Source of the DNA: Spirochaetota bacterium
GTDB taxonomy: Bacteria; Spirochaetota; UBA12135; COTS27
Direction of reading: 5' to 3'
DNA: 64,000 nt
NCBI GenBank assembly: GCA_013426755.1
Contig: AP019861.1
Location: 1,765,256-1,829,255, forward strand
Shown here: piece by piece, positions 17,621-29,310 of the stretch
How positions within the stretch are numbered: position 1 is the stretch's first letter
Layout of the letters: every line of letters starts with the position of its first letter
Notes under the pieces: generated by a model
Database searches by the model: none
The model's input: only the letters and a program-made list of their open reading frames with translations
What the model was told of the DNA's origin: nothing
Made by a program: the position numbers and the translations under genes

Positions 17621-19111
17621 TCAAAGTCGATTGATGCCATTAAGAGCGGCTAATCTATACGCTTCAGCCATTGAGGGATAATTGAAGGTATTGCTTAAAA
17701 AATAGGCGAGCGTATTCGCACCTTTTTCCTGACTCATAATAGCCTGTCCGATATGAATGATCTCAGAGGCTTGCCGTCCGAAACAATGCACCCCTAGGAT
17801 TTCCATAGTCTGGCGATGAAAGAGGATTTTGAGAATACCTACATTGTCCCCTAAGATCTGCGCTTTGGCAAGATTTTTAAAATTAGCAACGCCCACTTCA
17901 TAGGGCAATTTCTCCTGTGTGAGCTCGCGTTCTGTTTTACCGATAAAACTGATCTCAGGTGTCGTGTAAATGCCCGTTGGAATGTAATGCGGGAGAAAAT
18001 AATACCCCTTGATTTTAAGATTGGTCGCCACTAGCGAACGCCCCTGGTCGTACGCAACACCCGCTAAACTAGGCCACCCAATAACATCACCTGCTGCAAA
18101 AATATTTGGAGTACACGTTTGATATAATTCATTGACAGGAACGATACCTTTATCATTGACGGTAATACCGGCGGCTTCTAAATTAAGGTTTTTAACGTTG
18201 GCTACACGTCCTTGTGTCCACAGTAGATAGGGTGCTTTGATTTTTTTACCTGAGGTAAGATTAATAATGACTTGATCGTCATGCGGTTCGACGGATTCAA
18301 ACGTTTCACCATTGCGAATAGTGATACCTTGTTCGCGCATGTGATAATTGAGTGCGTCGCTTATTTCTGTATCTAGAAAATCCAGGACGTGTTCGCGACT
18401 ATTGATAAGATCGACTTTGAGACCAAGATTATTAAATATACTCGCATATTCACAACCAACGACTCCTGCTCCATATATTGCCATTGCGCTAGGCGTTTCT
18501 TTGAGTTTGAGCACTTTATCGCTGTCTAAGATACGCGGATGTGAAAAATCAATATTGCTCGGATGCATCGGACGAGACCCTGAAGCAATGACAATATTTT
18601 CTCCTGTAACATATTTCTTATTACCGCTAGCATTGACTAGGGCAATCTTATGATTATCGACAAAAGAAGCCTCTTCGTAGCGAATTGTCACATTATTACG
18701 CGTATAAAAACTGCGGCGCATTTTAACCTGGGACTCAATAACCGTTGAAGCCATATTGAGAAATTGATTGAATTTCGGTATAGGGAGATTGAATTCTCGA
18801 CCCAAATACGGAATTTTAGACAAATTGAGATAGGCAATGATGCTCTGTCTCACAGATTTAGAAGGAATTGTCCCCCAATGGGTACACCCACCGCCTACAT
18901 CCGTAAATCTTTCTATAGCTAGAACGCGTTGATTGGATTTACTAGCCATCATCGAAGCGCCTTCACCTGCAGGCCCTGTCCCGATGACAATAAAATCATA
19001 ATCGTAAGATTTTTGAGTGGAATTGACTACTTGTTTTGATTGGGTGGCGACTTCGCTATCAGGTTTTCGGTCAGAATTTTTCTGATTGGCTTCTTTTTCA
19101 GTTAAATTCAT
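17621..19111 (-). CDS. sthA: Si-specific (soluble) NAD(P) transhydrogenase
   Basis: A 496-aa flavoprotein of the dihydrolipoamide dehydrogenase superfamily. The FAD motif GTGPAGEGASM is at 44-54. The redox-active Cys pair is replaced by Cys-Thr in GGGCTHWGTIPSKS (Cys76-Thr77), which is diagnostic of soluble transhydrogenase. The NAD motif GAGVVGCEYASIF, the second FAD segment IFAAGDVIGWPSLAGVA and the dimer domain with HCFGRQASEIIHIG follow. It balances NADPH and NAD in the cytoplasm. An unusual N-terminal extension of about 35 residues (rich in Lys, Ser and Gln) precedes the domain. The start codon region is repeated upstream. Confidence 0.92.
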   Translation of the reverse strand: MNLTEKEANQKNSDRKPDSEVATQSKQVVNSTQKSYDYDFIVIGTGPAGEGASMMASKSNQRVLAIERFTDVGGGCTHWGTIPSKSVRQSIIAYLNLSKIPYLGREFNLPIPKFNQFLNMASTVIESQVKMRRSFYTRNNVTIRYEEASFVDNHKIALVNASGNKKYVTGENIVIASGSRPMHPSNIDFSHPRILDSDKVLKLKETPSAMAIYGAGVVGCEYASIFNNLGLKVDLINSREHVLDFLDTEISDALNYHMREQGITIRNGETFESVEPHDDQVIINLTSGKKIKAPYLLWTQGRVANVKNLNLEAAGITVNDKGIVPVNELYQTCTPNIFAAGDVIGWPSLAGVAYDQGRSLVATNLKIKGYYFLPHYIPTGIYTTPEISFIGKTERELTQEKLPYEVGVANFKNLAKAQILGDNVGILKILFHRQTMEILGVHCFGRQASEIIHIGQAIMSQEKGANTLAYFLSNTFNYPSMAEAYRLAALNGINRL

Positions 19112-19310
19112 CTTTTAATACAATTTATACGCGTCTTCTCTTAACAATTGGCTTTATTGGCCTTATTGCTTTTAATTAGCCTTTAAAGTTAAATTCGTCT
19201 TTAATATAATTTACACGCGTCTTCTCTTAACAATTGGCTTTATTGCCTTTAATTAGCCTTTAAAGTTAAATTCATCTTTAATATAATTTACACGCGTCTT
19301 CTCCCAACTC
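19107..19310. repeat. Three-copy tandem duplication of the sthA start region
   Basis: Units of about 75-85 nt recur near 19107, 19191 and 19268. Each has an ATTCATCTTTAAT-type start followed by TTTACACGCGTCTTCTC. On the minus strand each unit reads ...TAAATTATATTAAAGATGAATTTAAC. The copy nearest the gene holds the true ATG. The two upstream copies are relics, one with ACG in place of the ATG. The gap continues to 19559 with ACAATTCTA-type repeats and no supported gene. Confidence 0.85.
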
Positions 19311-19559
19311 AATAACGTATGAAAGTTGCGCTATATTCTACAATTGAGAAAGTTACGCTATATTCTACAATTGATTTAGCTTTTAACAGGACAATTCTAT
19401 ATTCGGACAATTCTAACCTAGATTATAGTTCTACAATTAACGAGATAATTTTAAAATCGGACAATTCTAACCTAAATGATAACTCTGCTGGCAAGAAAGC
19501 ACGAATTTTTACAATACTCATATACAATAAATTTTGGTTTTAACTTGATTTTCTGAGGA

Positions 19560-21314
19560 TTAAAGTTGTACTTTCATTCCTGAGCGTTTGAGTCCTTTCA
19601 GTAACGAAGGGGGCATTTGCAGTGTCCATTCTCTATTAGCAGATGGTTCATTGCCAGCCTGTGAGGTGTACGAAGGCACGTTTTTATCCTGTGAGGAACG
19701 TCTTAAATCATTCGCAGAACGGCATAACAACGTACTGACCGCACTAGGAACGATACTGTAGACATCACGTGTGTAAAAAATTCCCATGAGTAACGAAGCG
19801 AGCGTATCACCAGGATAATACGCCTGGCTGTCCTTCCAGAGAACTGCTTTAAGTTCTGTTGCTGCGGCTAGAAATGGGTCTTTTGTCGTTTTTTTAATAG
19901 ATGCATTAATGGATATATTAGTGGATGCATTGGTGGATATATCTTTGATTTTGGAGTTATTTCGATCTTTGGGGAGAGAAAATTGCTTGGCTTCTACTGA
20001 CTGCGAATGAGCGTCTGCTAAATGGTCGTTTGCACTAAGAGGTGAATCGAGCGACAAATCAAGGATTTCAAAAAAAGTCGTTATGCTTTTATGTGAAAAC
20101 AGACCTAAGATGAAGTAGCGTCCTGGGTCGTCTGGCATGCTAGACGGCGTCCTAGCCGTCACTTCTCTAGAACCGTCATGCGACAAAAGAATCTCTATAA
20201 CATTAGCCATTAATGACGAATCATCGATCCAATGAATCGCTGCACGCTTATATTGAGACGTACTAGTTGAATTAAACGGCGGCAATCCGTGCTCAAAATT
20301 GGGGGTATCTGCTAGATCGTTTCGTTTATGAAGAATTCGCTCTGATTGTGAAGAGTATTTTTTATCCAGACCACATTCTAAAACTACGAGTTGTGGACAT
20401 AGTTCGTGACGGCTTTGCTCTGTTAACGGAGAATTGCGATATACGGTGATATTGAGTGGGCATGAAACTGGGTTTTGCTGTGCTTGAGTGGACGTGTTTT
20501 TAGGGTTGGATTTTGAGGGCACGTGATTTAAAGAACTAGCGGAACTGGAACTAGCGGGTGAAGATGCTTTCTGCTTATTAATAGCAATATCAATCGTTAA
20601 CGATTGACTTGCACTTAGGAGTCCTGAGAAAAACAGCTGATATAGGATAAGGTCTTGAATGGACAGAAATTTAAGTCCGTGTGTTGTCGTAAACTGGATA
20701 AGATCGGTCTGTCGTGCCATCGTTCCATCATCGTTAATGATTTCACAAATAACGGCTGCTGGTGGAAGGTCGGCTAATGTTGTAAGATAGATACCTGCTT
20801 CTGTATGGCCGTTACGGATGAGAATACTAGGAGCGGCTCTGATAGGGAAGATATGACCTGGCAAAATAAAATCCGCCGCTGTGCTTGTCTTCGCTGCCAG
20901 CGCTCGCAATGTCTGCGCGCGCTCAGAAGCAGAAATGCCTGTTGTCGAATCTTTATGGTCTACGCTCACCGTAAAATAAGTTCGTGTACTCGTGCTACTA
21001 GGGACGGATCGTTCATACATAAGCGGGATAGCCAATTCATCAAGTTTTTTTTGTGTCAATGCGACACATATCAAACCACGACAGAATTTCATCATAAAAT
21101 TCACTTGATTATCGGTGATCGCGGCAGCAGGAATGATGAGGTCTCCTTCATTTTCACGGCTCTGGCTGTCTAAAACAACGACGCCGTGCCCGGCTTTGAT
21201 TGCGGAAATAGCCTGTTCTACGCGTTTTATACTCGCACTTAGACTTGACGGCGGCGTTACCTTTTTTTTGGCGGAAGCCAATTGACGACCTGAGAGATTT
21301 TTCAATGAAGACAA
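19560..21314 (-). CDS. ribB: 3,4-dihydroxy-2-butanone 4-phosphate synthase with unrelated C-terminal half
   Basis: Residues about 28-240 form a DHBP synthase domain, which makes the four-carbon riboflavin precursor from ribulose 5-phosphate. Motifs are SRENEGDLI (acidic metal site), FMMKFCRGLICVALT, TVSVDHKDSTTGISASERA, PGHIFPIRA, RNGHTEAGIYL and ICEIINDDGTMAR. The C-terminal ~340 residues should be GTP cyclohydrolase II if this were a RibBA fusion, but the zinc cysteines and LRQEGRGIGL-type motifs are absent. Instead there are Ser/Asn-rich linkers, including a short repeat near STNASTNISINASIK. Either the cyclohydrolase domain decayed beyond recognition or a different domain was fused. Another GTP cyclohydrolase II must exist if riboflavin is made. 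Confidence 0.85.
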   Translation of the reverse strand: MSSLKNLSGRQLASAKKKVTPPSSLSASIKRVEQAISAIKAGHGVVVLDSQSRENEGDLIIPAAAITDNQVNFMMKFCRGLICVALTQKKLDELAIPLMYERSVPSSTSTRTYFTVSVDHKDSTTGISASERAQTLRALAAKTSTAADFILPGHIFPIRAAPSILIRNGHTEAGIYLTTLADLPPAAVICEIINDDGTMARQTDLIQFTTTHGLKFLSIQDLILYQLFFSGLLSASQSLTIDIAINKQKASSPASSSSASSLNHVPSKSNPKNTSTQAQQNPVSCPLNITVYRNSPLTEQSRHELCPQLVVLECGLDKKYSSQSERILHKRNDLADTPNFEHGLPPFNSTSTSQYKRAAIHWIDDSSLMANVIEILLSHDGSREVTARTPSSMPDDPGRYFILGLFSHKSITTFFEILDLSLDSPLSANDHLADAHSQSVEAKQFSLPKDRNNSKIKDISTNASTNISINASIKKTTKDPFLAAATELKAVLWKDSQAYYPGDTLASLLMGIFYTRDVYSIVPSAVSTLLCRSANDLRRSSQDKNVPSYTSQAGNEPSANREWTLQMPPSLLKGLKRSGMKVQL

Positions 21315-21454
21315 ACCAACAAGTAATTATAAAATCCAATCCACATAAGCTTTTACTGAGGTATCTGATCTATAATATCACCTACCTATCACTATCACTT
21401 ACTTATCACGTTATCACGTATTATAATATTACTTATCATGTTATCACGTATTAT

Positions 21455-21577
21455 GTGAGCACGGGTAGGGGGGTAGCCTATTATATTATGACAGGGGAAT
21501 ATCGTACGTTTGCGTGTGAGCACGGATAAGGGGGGTAGCCTATTATATTATGACAGGGGAATATCGTACGTTTGCGT
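21455..21577. repeat. Tandem duplication of the hisS 3' end
   Basis: Two near-identical copies of 61 and 62 nt (21455-21515 and 21516-21577) contain GGGGGGTAGCC and GACAGGGGAATATCGTACG. The second copy includes the hisS stop codon and last codons (reverse strand), so the first is a non-coding copy of the gene end. It is preceded by TTATCACGTATTAT-type repeats from about 21400. Confidence 0.9.
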
Positions 21578-22978
21578 GATTGCTACGTTTTGCTGCGAAT
21601 TTTGCTGCGAATTTTGCTGCGAATTTTGCTGCGAATTTTGCTGCGAATTTTGCTGTGAACGACGTAGATTTTTCATAACAACCTTTCTAGAAAGAACTTC
21701 TTTTTCACCAAGTACGATCATATAAGAACATTGCTCTTGCTCGGCTTTTTTAAAGTGATTTTGAATATTATGATGGACGATGCCTAAGTAGGTATTAAAT
21801 TTTTTGTTATGAAAATAAGTTGCAACAGAAAAGGCGTAACAAAGCCCCTCTGTGTCTAATGGGGCGAGATAAATCGTGTGAACGTGTCTATTGTCCTTAG
21901 GAAGTAGGTCATTTTTTGCTAAAAACAACGAGAAAATATGAATCCCCATCCCAAACCCAATAGCACTGCGCGCTTTGTTAGGGGAGAGAGATTTTCCTGC
22001 CTTTAAGGGTTTAGAACTGTACTTTTCCAGCAGGCTATCATAGCGTCCTCCGCCAAAAAGCGACCGTCCAGGACCCTTGCCATGCTCAGCAAAAACTTCA
22101 AATACAATACCCGTATAATAATCAATGCCGCGAACAACCGTTGGATCAAACTTAGCCTGCATATTAAGTGAAAGAGTGGGCATATTGGCTTCAAATTCTC
22201 TAAACATTTCAATACTCTGCTTCAAAGCGGGTGGGAGTGCATTTTCCTTTCCAATCTCCGCAGTAGGCATCAAGTCATCAAGCGTTTTAGCATCAATGTA
22301 CTCTTTTATGAAGGTTTGTTTATTAGGATCAGAAAATTTTTCATTGATAGCGTCATTGAAAGCATCCGCATCTAATTTACGTTTTTTGTCAATGAGGGCA
22401 TAAAATTGTGTTTTTTCTGTGGCAGTGAAGTTATTACGGCTTAGAAGCACGTCAACAACCGTGCGATGATTGTATCGAAGAGTGTAAGCATGGGGCGGGA
22501 CGTTAAATGCCGTCATGAGCGCAGTAATAATTGCAATAATCTCAAAATCATAGGACAATTCCGTCTTACCGATAAGATCGAAATTGAGTTGGGCGAATTC
22601 ACGAAGTCGGCCTGTTTGCGGTTTTTCATAACGATAGCAATTGCCCACCGTATACCAGCGAAGCGGCAATGTATAAGAACCACTTTCCTTAGCGACCATC
22701 CGTGCCAGTACAGGTGTTATTTCAGGACGTAAAATAACGGCGCGATCACCTTTGTCTACGAAGCGATACGATTGTTCTGCTATGAGTTCTGTACTGGCTT
22801 GGTGGCTGAATGTGTCAAGCGACTCTAATATGGGGAGGGTGTATTCTTCATAAGAAAATTGGGTAGCGATTTTATCGATGACCGTTTTAATATAGGCATG
22901 GTCACGCATGAGTTTAGGATGAAGGTCTTTCATCCCTTTAAGCGGTTCGACATTGGAAACGGGAGTTATCGGAGTCAT
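21548..22978 (-). CDS. hisS: Histidyl-tRNA synthetase with NSQQ repeat tail
   Basis: A class II aminoacyl-tRNA synthetase that charges tRNA-His. Motif 1 region GMKDLHPKLMRDH and the ATP-site segment LRPEITPVLARMV are followed by motif 2 (RWYTVGNCYRYEKPQTGRLREFAQLN), the histidine-binding segment VRGIDYYTGIVFE, and motif 3-like IGFGMGIHIF. A C-terminal anticodon-binding domain follows (HTIYLAPLDTEGL...YMIVLGEKE). That C-terminal domain argues against HisZ. After it comes a low-complexity tail (about 441-463) of six NSQQ-type units encoded by a 12-nt repeat, then a short natural-looking end. The tail is not part of the normal enzyme. Confidence 0.92.
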   Translation of the reverse strand: MTPITPVSNVEPLKGMKDLHPKLMRDHAYIKTVIDKIATQFSYEEYTLPILESLDTFSHQASTELIAEQSYRFVDKGDRAVILRPEITPVLARMVAKESGSYTLPLRWYTVGNCYRYEKPQTGRLREFAQLNFDLIGKTELSYDFEIIAIITALMTAFNVPPHAYTLRYNHRTVVDVLLSRNNFTATEKTQFYALIDKKRKLDADAFNDAINEKFSDPNKQTFIKEYIDAKTLDDLMPTAEIGKENALPPALKQSIEMFREFEANMPTLSLNMQAKFDPTVVRGIDYYTGIVFEVFAEHGKGPGRSLFGGGRYDSLLEKYSSKPLKAGKSLSPNKARSAIGFGMGIHIFSLFLAKNDLLPKDNRHVHTIYLAPLDTEGLCYAFSVATYFHNKKFNTYLGIVHHNIQNHFKKAEQEQCSYMIVLGEKEVLSRKVVMKNLRRSQQNSQQNSQQNSQQNSQQNSQQNVAITQTYDIPLS

Positions 22979-24190
22979 ATACGAGCAAAAAAACCGTCTT
23001 GATACACTAAGATTTCAATGAGATTAAGATTTCAATAAGTTTTTCAATGAACTTTTAATAGGGTTAAGGCTCTACAAGAGGGTTTGGGATTTTACAAAGG
23101 ATTTAAGGTTTTACAAAGTTTTTATAGAACTTTATAGGATTTTATAGAGTTTTATAAGGATTAGTGCGGGTTTGCCCTGTACGGCATTTGGGTTAGGTTT
23201 GTATTTTTAGTGCGTTGCGTCCCCTTGTACTCCATGATAAAAGTGCAGTACATCGATATTACTTAACTTATCCAATTTTACTTACTAGGAGAGAATTGCT
23301 AAAAAGCCACTTGGTATGGCACACCTGGTATGCCCCACCTGCTAAGGCTATTACAAGAAATACTCAGCCGTATGCCTTGAAATATCGCGGTTTTCAGCAG
23401 AATGATTGTTATTTACCTGTAAGCGATGTTACAATTATACTATGATTCTAGAAATAGAGCTTATTTCTTAGAATTCACTTTATTTGGCTTGACTTTTTCA
23501 TCATTTCATATTATCTTACGTAAGGAGAGGCGGTGTTGTGATGACCTGGGCTGACTTTGGACTTAATTGACCTGGGTTATGGCGGACTTCGGACTTTGTT
23601 TCGGAGGTATTGTATGATATGATATGCCTTCGCTACTTCACTGTAAATTTCTTTGCGTGCTAAAGAGACCTAAGTTCTAAGTTTTTAGCTGGCTTTTTAC
23701 ATGGTTTTGTCCTGCAGCGCAACTTTGAGAACTGAGTCGTTCAATTTTCTAATAACTCATAAGTTTATTACTATTGAAGCCCTTATTTATTTAACAGAAG
23801 CATAATTGAGAAGTACAATTGAAAATCACAATTGAGAAGCATAATTGTTTTGATGCTATTTTTAACAGAATATAAGTTTACCACTATTTAAGCCGTTATT
23901 TATTTAATAGAAGCATAATTGAGAAGTACAATTGAAAAGTACAATTGAAAAGTACAATTGAGAAGTATAATTGTTTTGATGCTATTTTCAATAAAATAGT
24001 TCCCTATTTTTTTCCATTTCTGCTATTTCTTCTATTTTTTATCTATTTAGAACATCCTATTACAAGTATCTACTAAATAGCATGTTGGGATAGAATACTT
24101 TAAAAAGTACTAAATAATAAGTGCTAACAAAAGAAAATGATGAAAAGAAAGTGATAAAAGCGAGTGATGAGTGATAAAAGCGAGTGATCA
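22979..24190. other. 1.2-kb gene-free region with nested duplications
   Basis: No convincing gene. 22980-23160 has TTTTACAAAG/TTTATAGA-type repeats. 23525-23620 is more G-rich than its surroundings and contains two related units beginning GACCTGGG. A pair of ~120-nt copies lies at about 23757-23876 and 23877-24000, each with AAGCATAATTGAGAAGTACA and inner 13-nt units (AAAAGTACAATTG). At 24150-24188 a GATAAAAGCGAGTGAT segment is duplicated just before the next start codon. A structured RNA at 23525-23720 is possible but unsupported. Confidence 0.6.
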
Positions 24191-25210
24191 ATGCAAGTAA
24201 TGAAAAAACTATCCTATATCAATGTACCCGAGATCAATCAAGAACACATAAGGTATTTAGAAACTGGAATCTTCAATATTATTCGAACCAATAATTGTGC
24301 CAGTTTGGACTCATTTCGCAGTGATCTGCTTAATAGCCAAGGTATTTTTCTAGACAAAGAAACGTTACGCAGCATTTTTGAGGAAATGTTCGAAGCAAGT
24401 TTCAATTTTTCCTTGATACCCGAACAATTCATCATTACCATTCGCAAATCACCGATTGCCTTGTTCAAACGGTGGATTTTCAATATTTCTGACAAACCGC
24501 TACTTAGCATTTTACACAGGTCTAGTGGAACTGAGCGTGATTTCTTCCCATTGATCCTAAAAAAGCAACTCAATATTACGCCCATTACGAGCAATATCGC
24601 CCACGAGCGATTCTTAATCTCCGTATACAGCCGTAAAAAGCTAGAAGAGTATAAAATTGCTCTCTCCACACAACTTATCGAAGGCAAAAAACTAGTCATT
24701 TATAAAGACTACGCTAAAAAGAAAATCTCAACGCTCACATTGAAAAAGCCTCTACTCCCCAATAAAGTCTATCCTATAAGCATTGTCGTCAAAAGAGAAC
24801 CGAGTAAAATCAAATTTCACGTCACAATTGCCAACAAACACGCCGCCGATCACGTCATCAAATTTAAAAGGTCTAGCGTTTCCTCAGCACACGAACGCAA
24901 ACTCCTAGAAAGCAACAAGTTTTACGACGAAAATAGAAAAAAAGTCATCAATATCATCAAAGGCTTTGACAATCAAACCGTAAAAACCAATAATTACGCT
25001 AACATTTCACTAGGACGTGTAGCCAAAATACCTATTCTTATCACATTGCCTGAGCGTACTAAAAATGCAAACACCGAAGTCAAAATCCTCTTTTCTGAAA
25101 AACAGAAAATCATCAAAGTTCGCAATAAAAATAACGAAATCCTCAAAACCGTTACTATTTGTAACCCTCCTAAGAGTAATTGGTTATGCAGGTCGCGCGT
25201 TGCTTATTAA
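24191..25210 (+). CDS. Unrecognised 339-aa protein
   Basis: I do not recognise this protein. It has no signal peptide or membrane span. Residues about 1-120 look helical (EINQEHIRYLETGIFNIIR, LRSIFEEMFEASF). The remainder is Lys-rich with a beta pattern (ISIVVKREPSKIKFHVTIANKH, PILITLPERTKNANTEVKIL), as in nucleic-acid-binding or secreted-effector folds. It stands alone between a long gap and gyrB. Of two possible ATG starts (24191, 24200) I list the first. The upstream AAGCGAGTGAT is present twice in tandem. Its codon use does not look different from its neighbours by eye. Confidence 0.7.
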   Translation: MQVMKKLSYINVPEINQEHIRYLETGIFNIIRTNNCASLDSFRSDLLNSQGIFLDKETLRSIFEEMFEASFNFSLIPEQFIITIRKSPIALFKRWIFNISDKPLLSILHRSSGTERDFFPLILKKQLNITPITSNIAHERFLISVYSRKKLEEYKIALSTQLIEGKKLVIYKDYAKKKISTLTLKKPLLPNKVYPISIVVKREPSKIKFHVTIANKHAADHVIKFKRSSVSSAHERKLLESNKFYDENRKKVINIIKGFDNQTVKTNNYANISLGRVAKIPILITLPERTKNANTEVKILFSEKQKIIKVRNKNNEILKTVTICNPPKSNWLCRSRVAY

Positions 25211-27760
<2,550 letters not shown>

Positions 27761-27850
27761 TCAATCATTCCCCCTCTTTAAAAGATTACAGCCATTTCAT
27801 CACCCAAGTACAATCATCACCTAGCCCCAAGTCATTACCTACCCATTATT

Positions 27851-27858
27851 CCCCCCCC
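27851..27858 (+). promoter_or_regulatory. Poly-C tract upstream of an outer-membrane-like gene
   Basis: Eight consecutive C residues lie 64 nt before the start codon of the 404-aa barrel-like gene. Homopolymeric tracts in this position can change promoter spacing and switch expression. That role here is inference. Confidence 0.45.
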
Positions 27859-27892
27859 TAAAAAAGTTATTTTAGAAAGTTATATTGAAAAA

Positions 27893-27932
27893 GTAATTCA
27901 GGATGGTATTTTGTAATTCAGGATGGTATTTT
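27893..27932 (+). repeat. 20-nt duplication containing a start codon
   Basis: GTAATTCAGGATGGTATTTT occurs twice head to tail (27893-27912 and 27913-27932). Each copy contains ATGG. The second ATG (27923) opens the 404-aa gene. The first reaches a stop after ten codons. Confidence 0.9.
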
Positions 27933-29137
27933 TAAAGGTGCGTACAGAAAAAAAAGAGTTGAATTTGTTATTAAAAACGCTCCTCGCCACCCTAAGTGGT
28001 TTAATAATGACCATTGTCCCGCTACACGGACACGTCAATGCCACACAAAATACACTCACTACACTACCACCAGAACTCAATTCCACCCTGTCCTCCGCTC
28101 TGCTGCTAACAACTCCTCATACCATCAATGCAATCAATCCGATCAATCCAATCAATGAACAGAGCCTTCTAGAACAAAGCGACCTATTTCAATTAAAAAG
28201 CACGCTTGGAATCATGCTCGCTCAAGCCAGTCCTGACGAAGACGCACCACCTATCAATGAAATCGATCCTACCGATAAAGACCTTCAACCCAATAGTACT
28301 GACGACGTGGATGAAGTAAATCAAGAAGTTGTAGACGAAGAGCAAGGAGTCGATTTAACTGCTAAGAAAAAAGCAAAAAAACATCGTCACGTCATTGGAT
28401 TAGCGTCTGGTTTGATATTTGGAGATACCCGTGATATTGTGGTATCATCGCTGTATCGGTTTATGATAGGGGGCGGTGGTCGGCTGCACTACGAATATAT
28501 TGCACCATTTCAATATCATTTCGTTCAAATAGAAGGCAGTTATTCACAGCTACTCGTCAATTACCAGAAAAATGGAAAATTCAATTCCCTAGCTAGCATC
28601 AAACGTGATGTAAGCGTCTTTATCAATCTAGCGTACGGATCGCAATTCAATGTTTTCTCTAAAAACATCATAGACCTCTATGTTGGCTTCACCATCGAAG
28701 CCAATGTCGATGCTTGGATCGTTGAATCATTTCTTTCATACGGCTGGAATGGTACTTTTACGGTAGGGCCTTCATTAATGCTAAAATTAAACCCCGCTGA
28801 GAAGCATACGCTACGTTTTAATTACTACTTGCCAATTATAGGCACGCTTTCCCGTCCGCTTTACAATTTCTATAATTTTGAATTTGAGCGAATTTTAGAA
28901 TCAAGTCCTAATATATTTGCGCTACTTATCGATATTCTGACCGCCTCGACACATTTTTTTTCATGGAAAGACGCCTTCAGAACAACACTTGCTGCCAACT
29001 ACGAATGGTTGTTTAGCACGCACGTAGGTCTGCTCGCACGGTATAATGTTTCGCTAGATTACTACGGTCTTCCCCCTGGCAAAAGCAAAACTAGTTTCAC
29101 CCATCAAGTGTATTTGGGCTTCTCTTTTTACTGGTAA
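27923..29137 (+). CDS. Outer-membrane-like protein of unknown function
   Basis: The 404-aa protein is not recognised. A long basic N-region leads into a hydrophobic segment (LLLKTLLATLSGLIMTIVPLHGHVNA) that looks like a signal peptide. Residues about 60-150 are acidic and disordered-looking. From about 155 to the end, alternating patterns rich in aromatics and Gly (LYRFMIGGGGRLHYEY, FVQIEGSYSQLLVNY, VYLGFSFYW) and a terminal Trp fit a beta-barrel inserted by the BAM machinery. It is followed by an S41 lipoprotein on the same strand. The start region is duplicated and an upstream poly-C tract is present. Confidence 0.65.
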   Translation: MVFLKVRTEKKELNLLLKTLLATLSGLIMTIVPLHGHVNATQNTLTTLPPELNSTLSSALLLTTPHTINAINPINPINEQSLLEQSDLFQLKSTLGIMLAQASPDEDAPPINEIDPTDKDLQPNSTDDVDEVNQEVVDEEQGVDLTAKKKAKKHRHVIGLASGLIFGDTRDIVVSSLYRFMIGGGGRLHYEYIAPFQYHFVQIEGSYSQLLVNYQKNGKFNSLASIKRDVSVFINLAYGSQFNVFSKNIIDLYVGFTIEANVDAWIVESFLSYGWNGTFTVGPSLMLKLNPAEKHTLRFNYYLPIIGTLSRPLYNFYNFEFERILESSPNIFALLIDILTASTHFFSWKDAFRTTLAANYEWLFSTHVGLLARYNVSLDYYGLPPGKSKTSFTHQVYLGFSFYW

Positions 29138-29310
29138 TACGCCTTTTTGACCTCCGAGTACCGTTTTGTTATGATTGAAATCTCATAAACGGCTGAATAG
29201 ATTTATTAATAAAAAACGCCTTTTTCTCCCACATTCACTTATCTTATATTAAAATAAAAAAAGAATTAACTGTATTATATTGAGTTATATTGATAAGGAT
29301 TCACTAGGAC

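Noticed and set aside
17621..19111. Dihydrolipoamide dehydrogenase or mercuric reductase
   Set aside because: The redox-active disulfide is Cys-Thr in GGGCTHWGTIPSK, which is the soluble transhydrogenase signature.
23215..23445. 76-aa plus-strand ORF in the hisS upstream gap
   Set aside because: No ribosome site, biased composition, and no domain; the surrounding DNA is decayed repeats.
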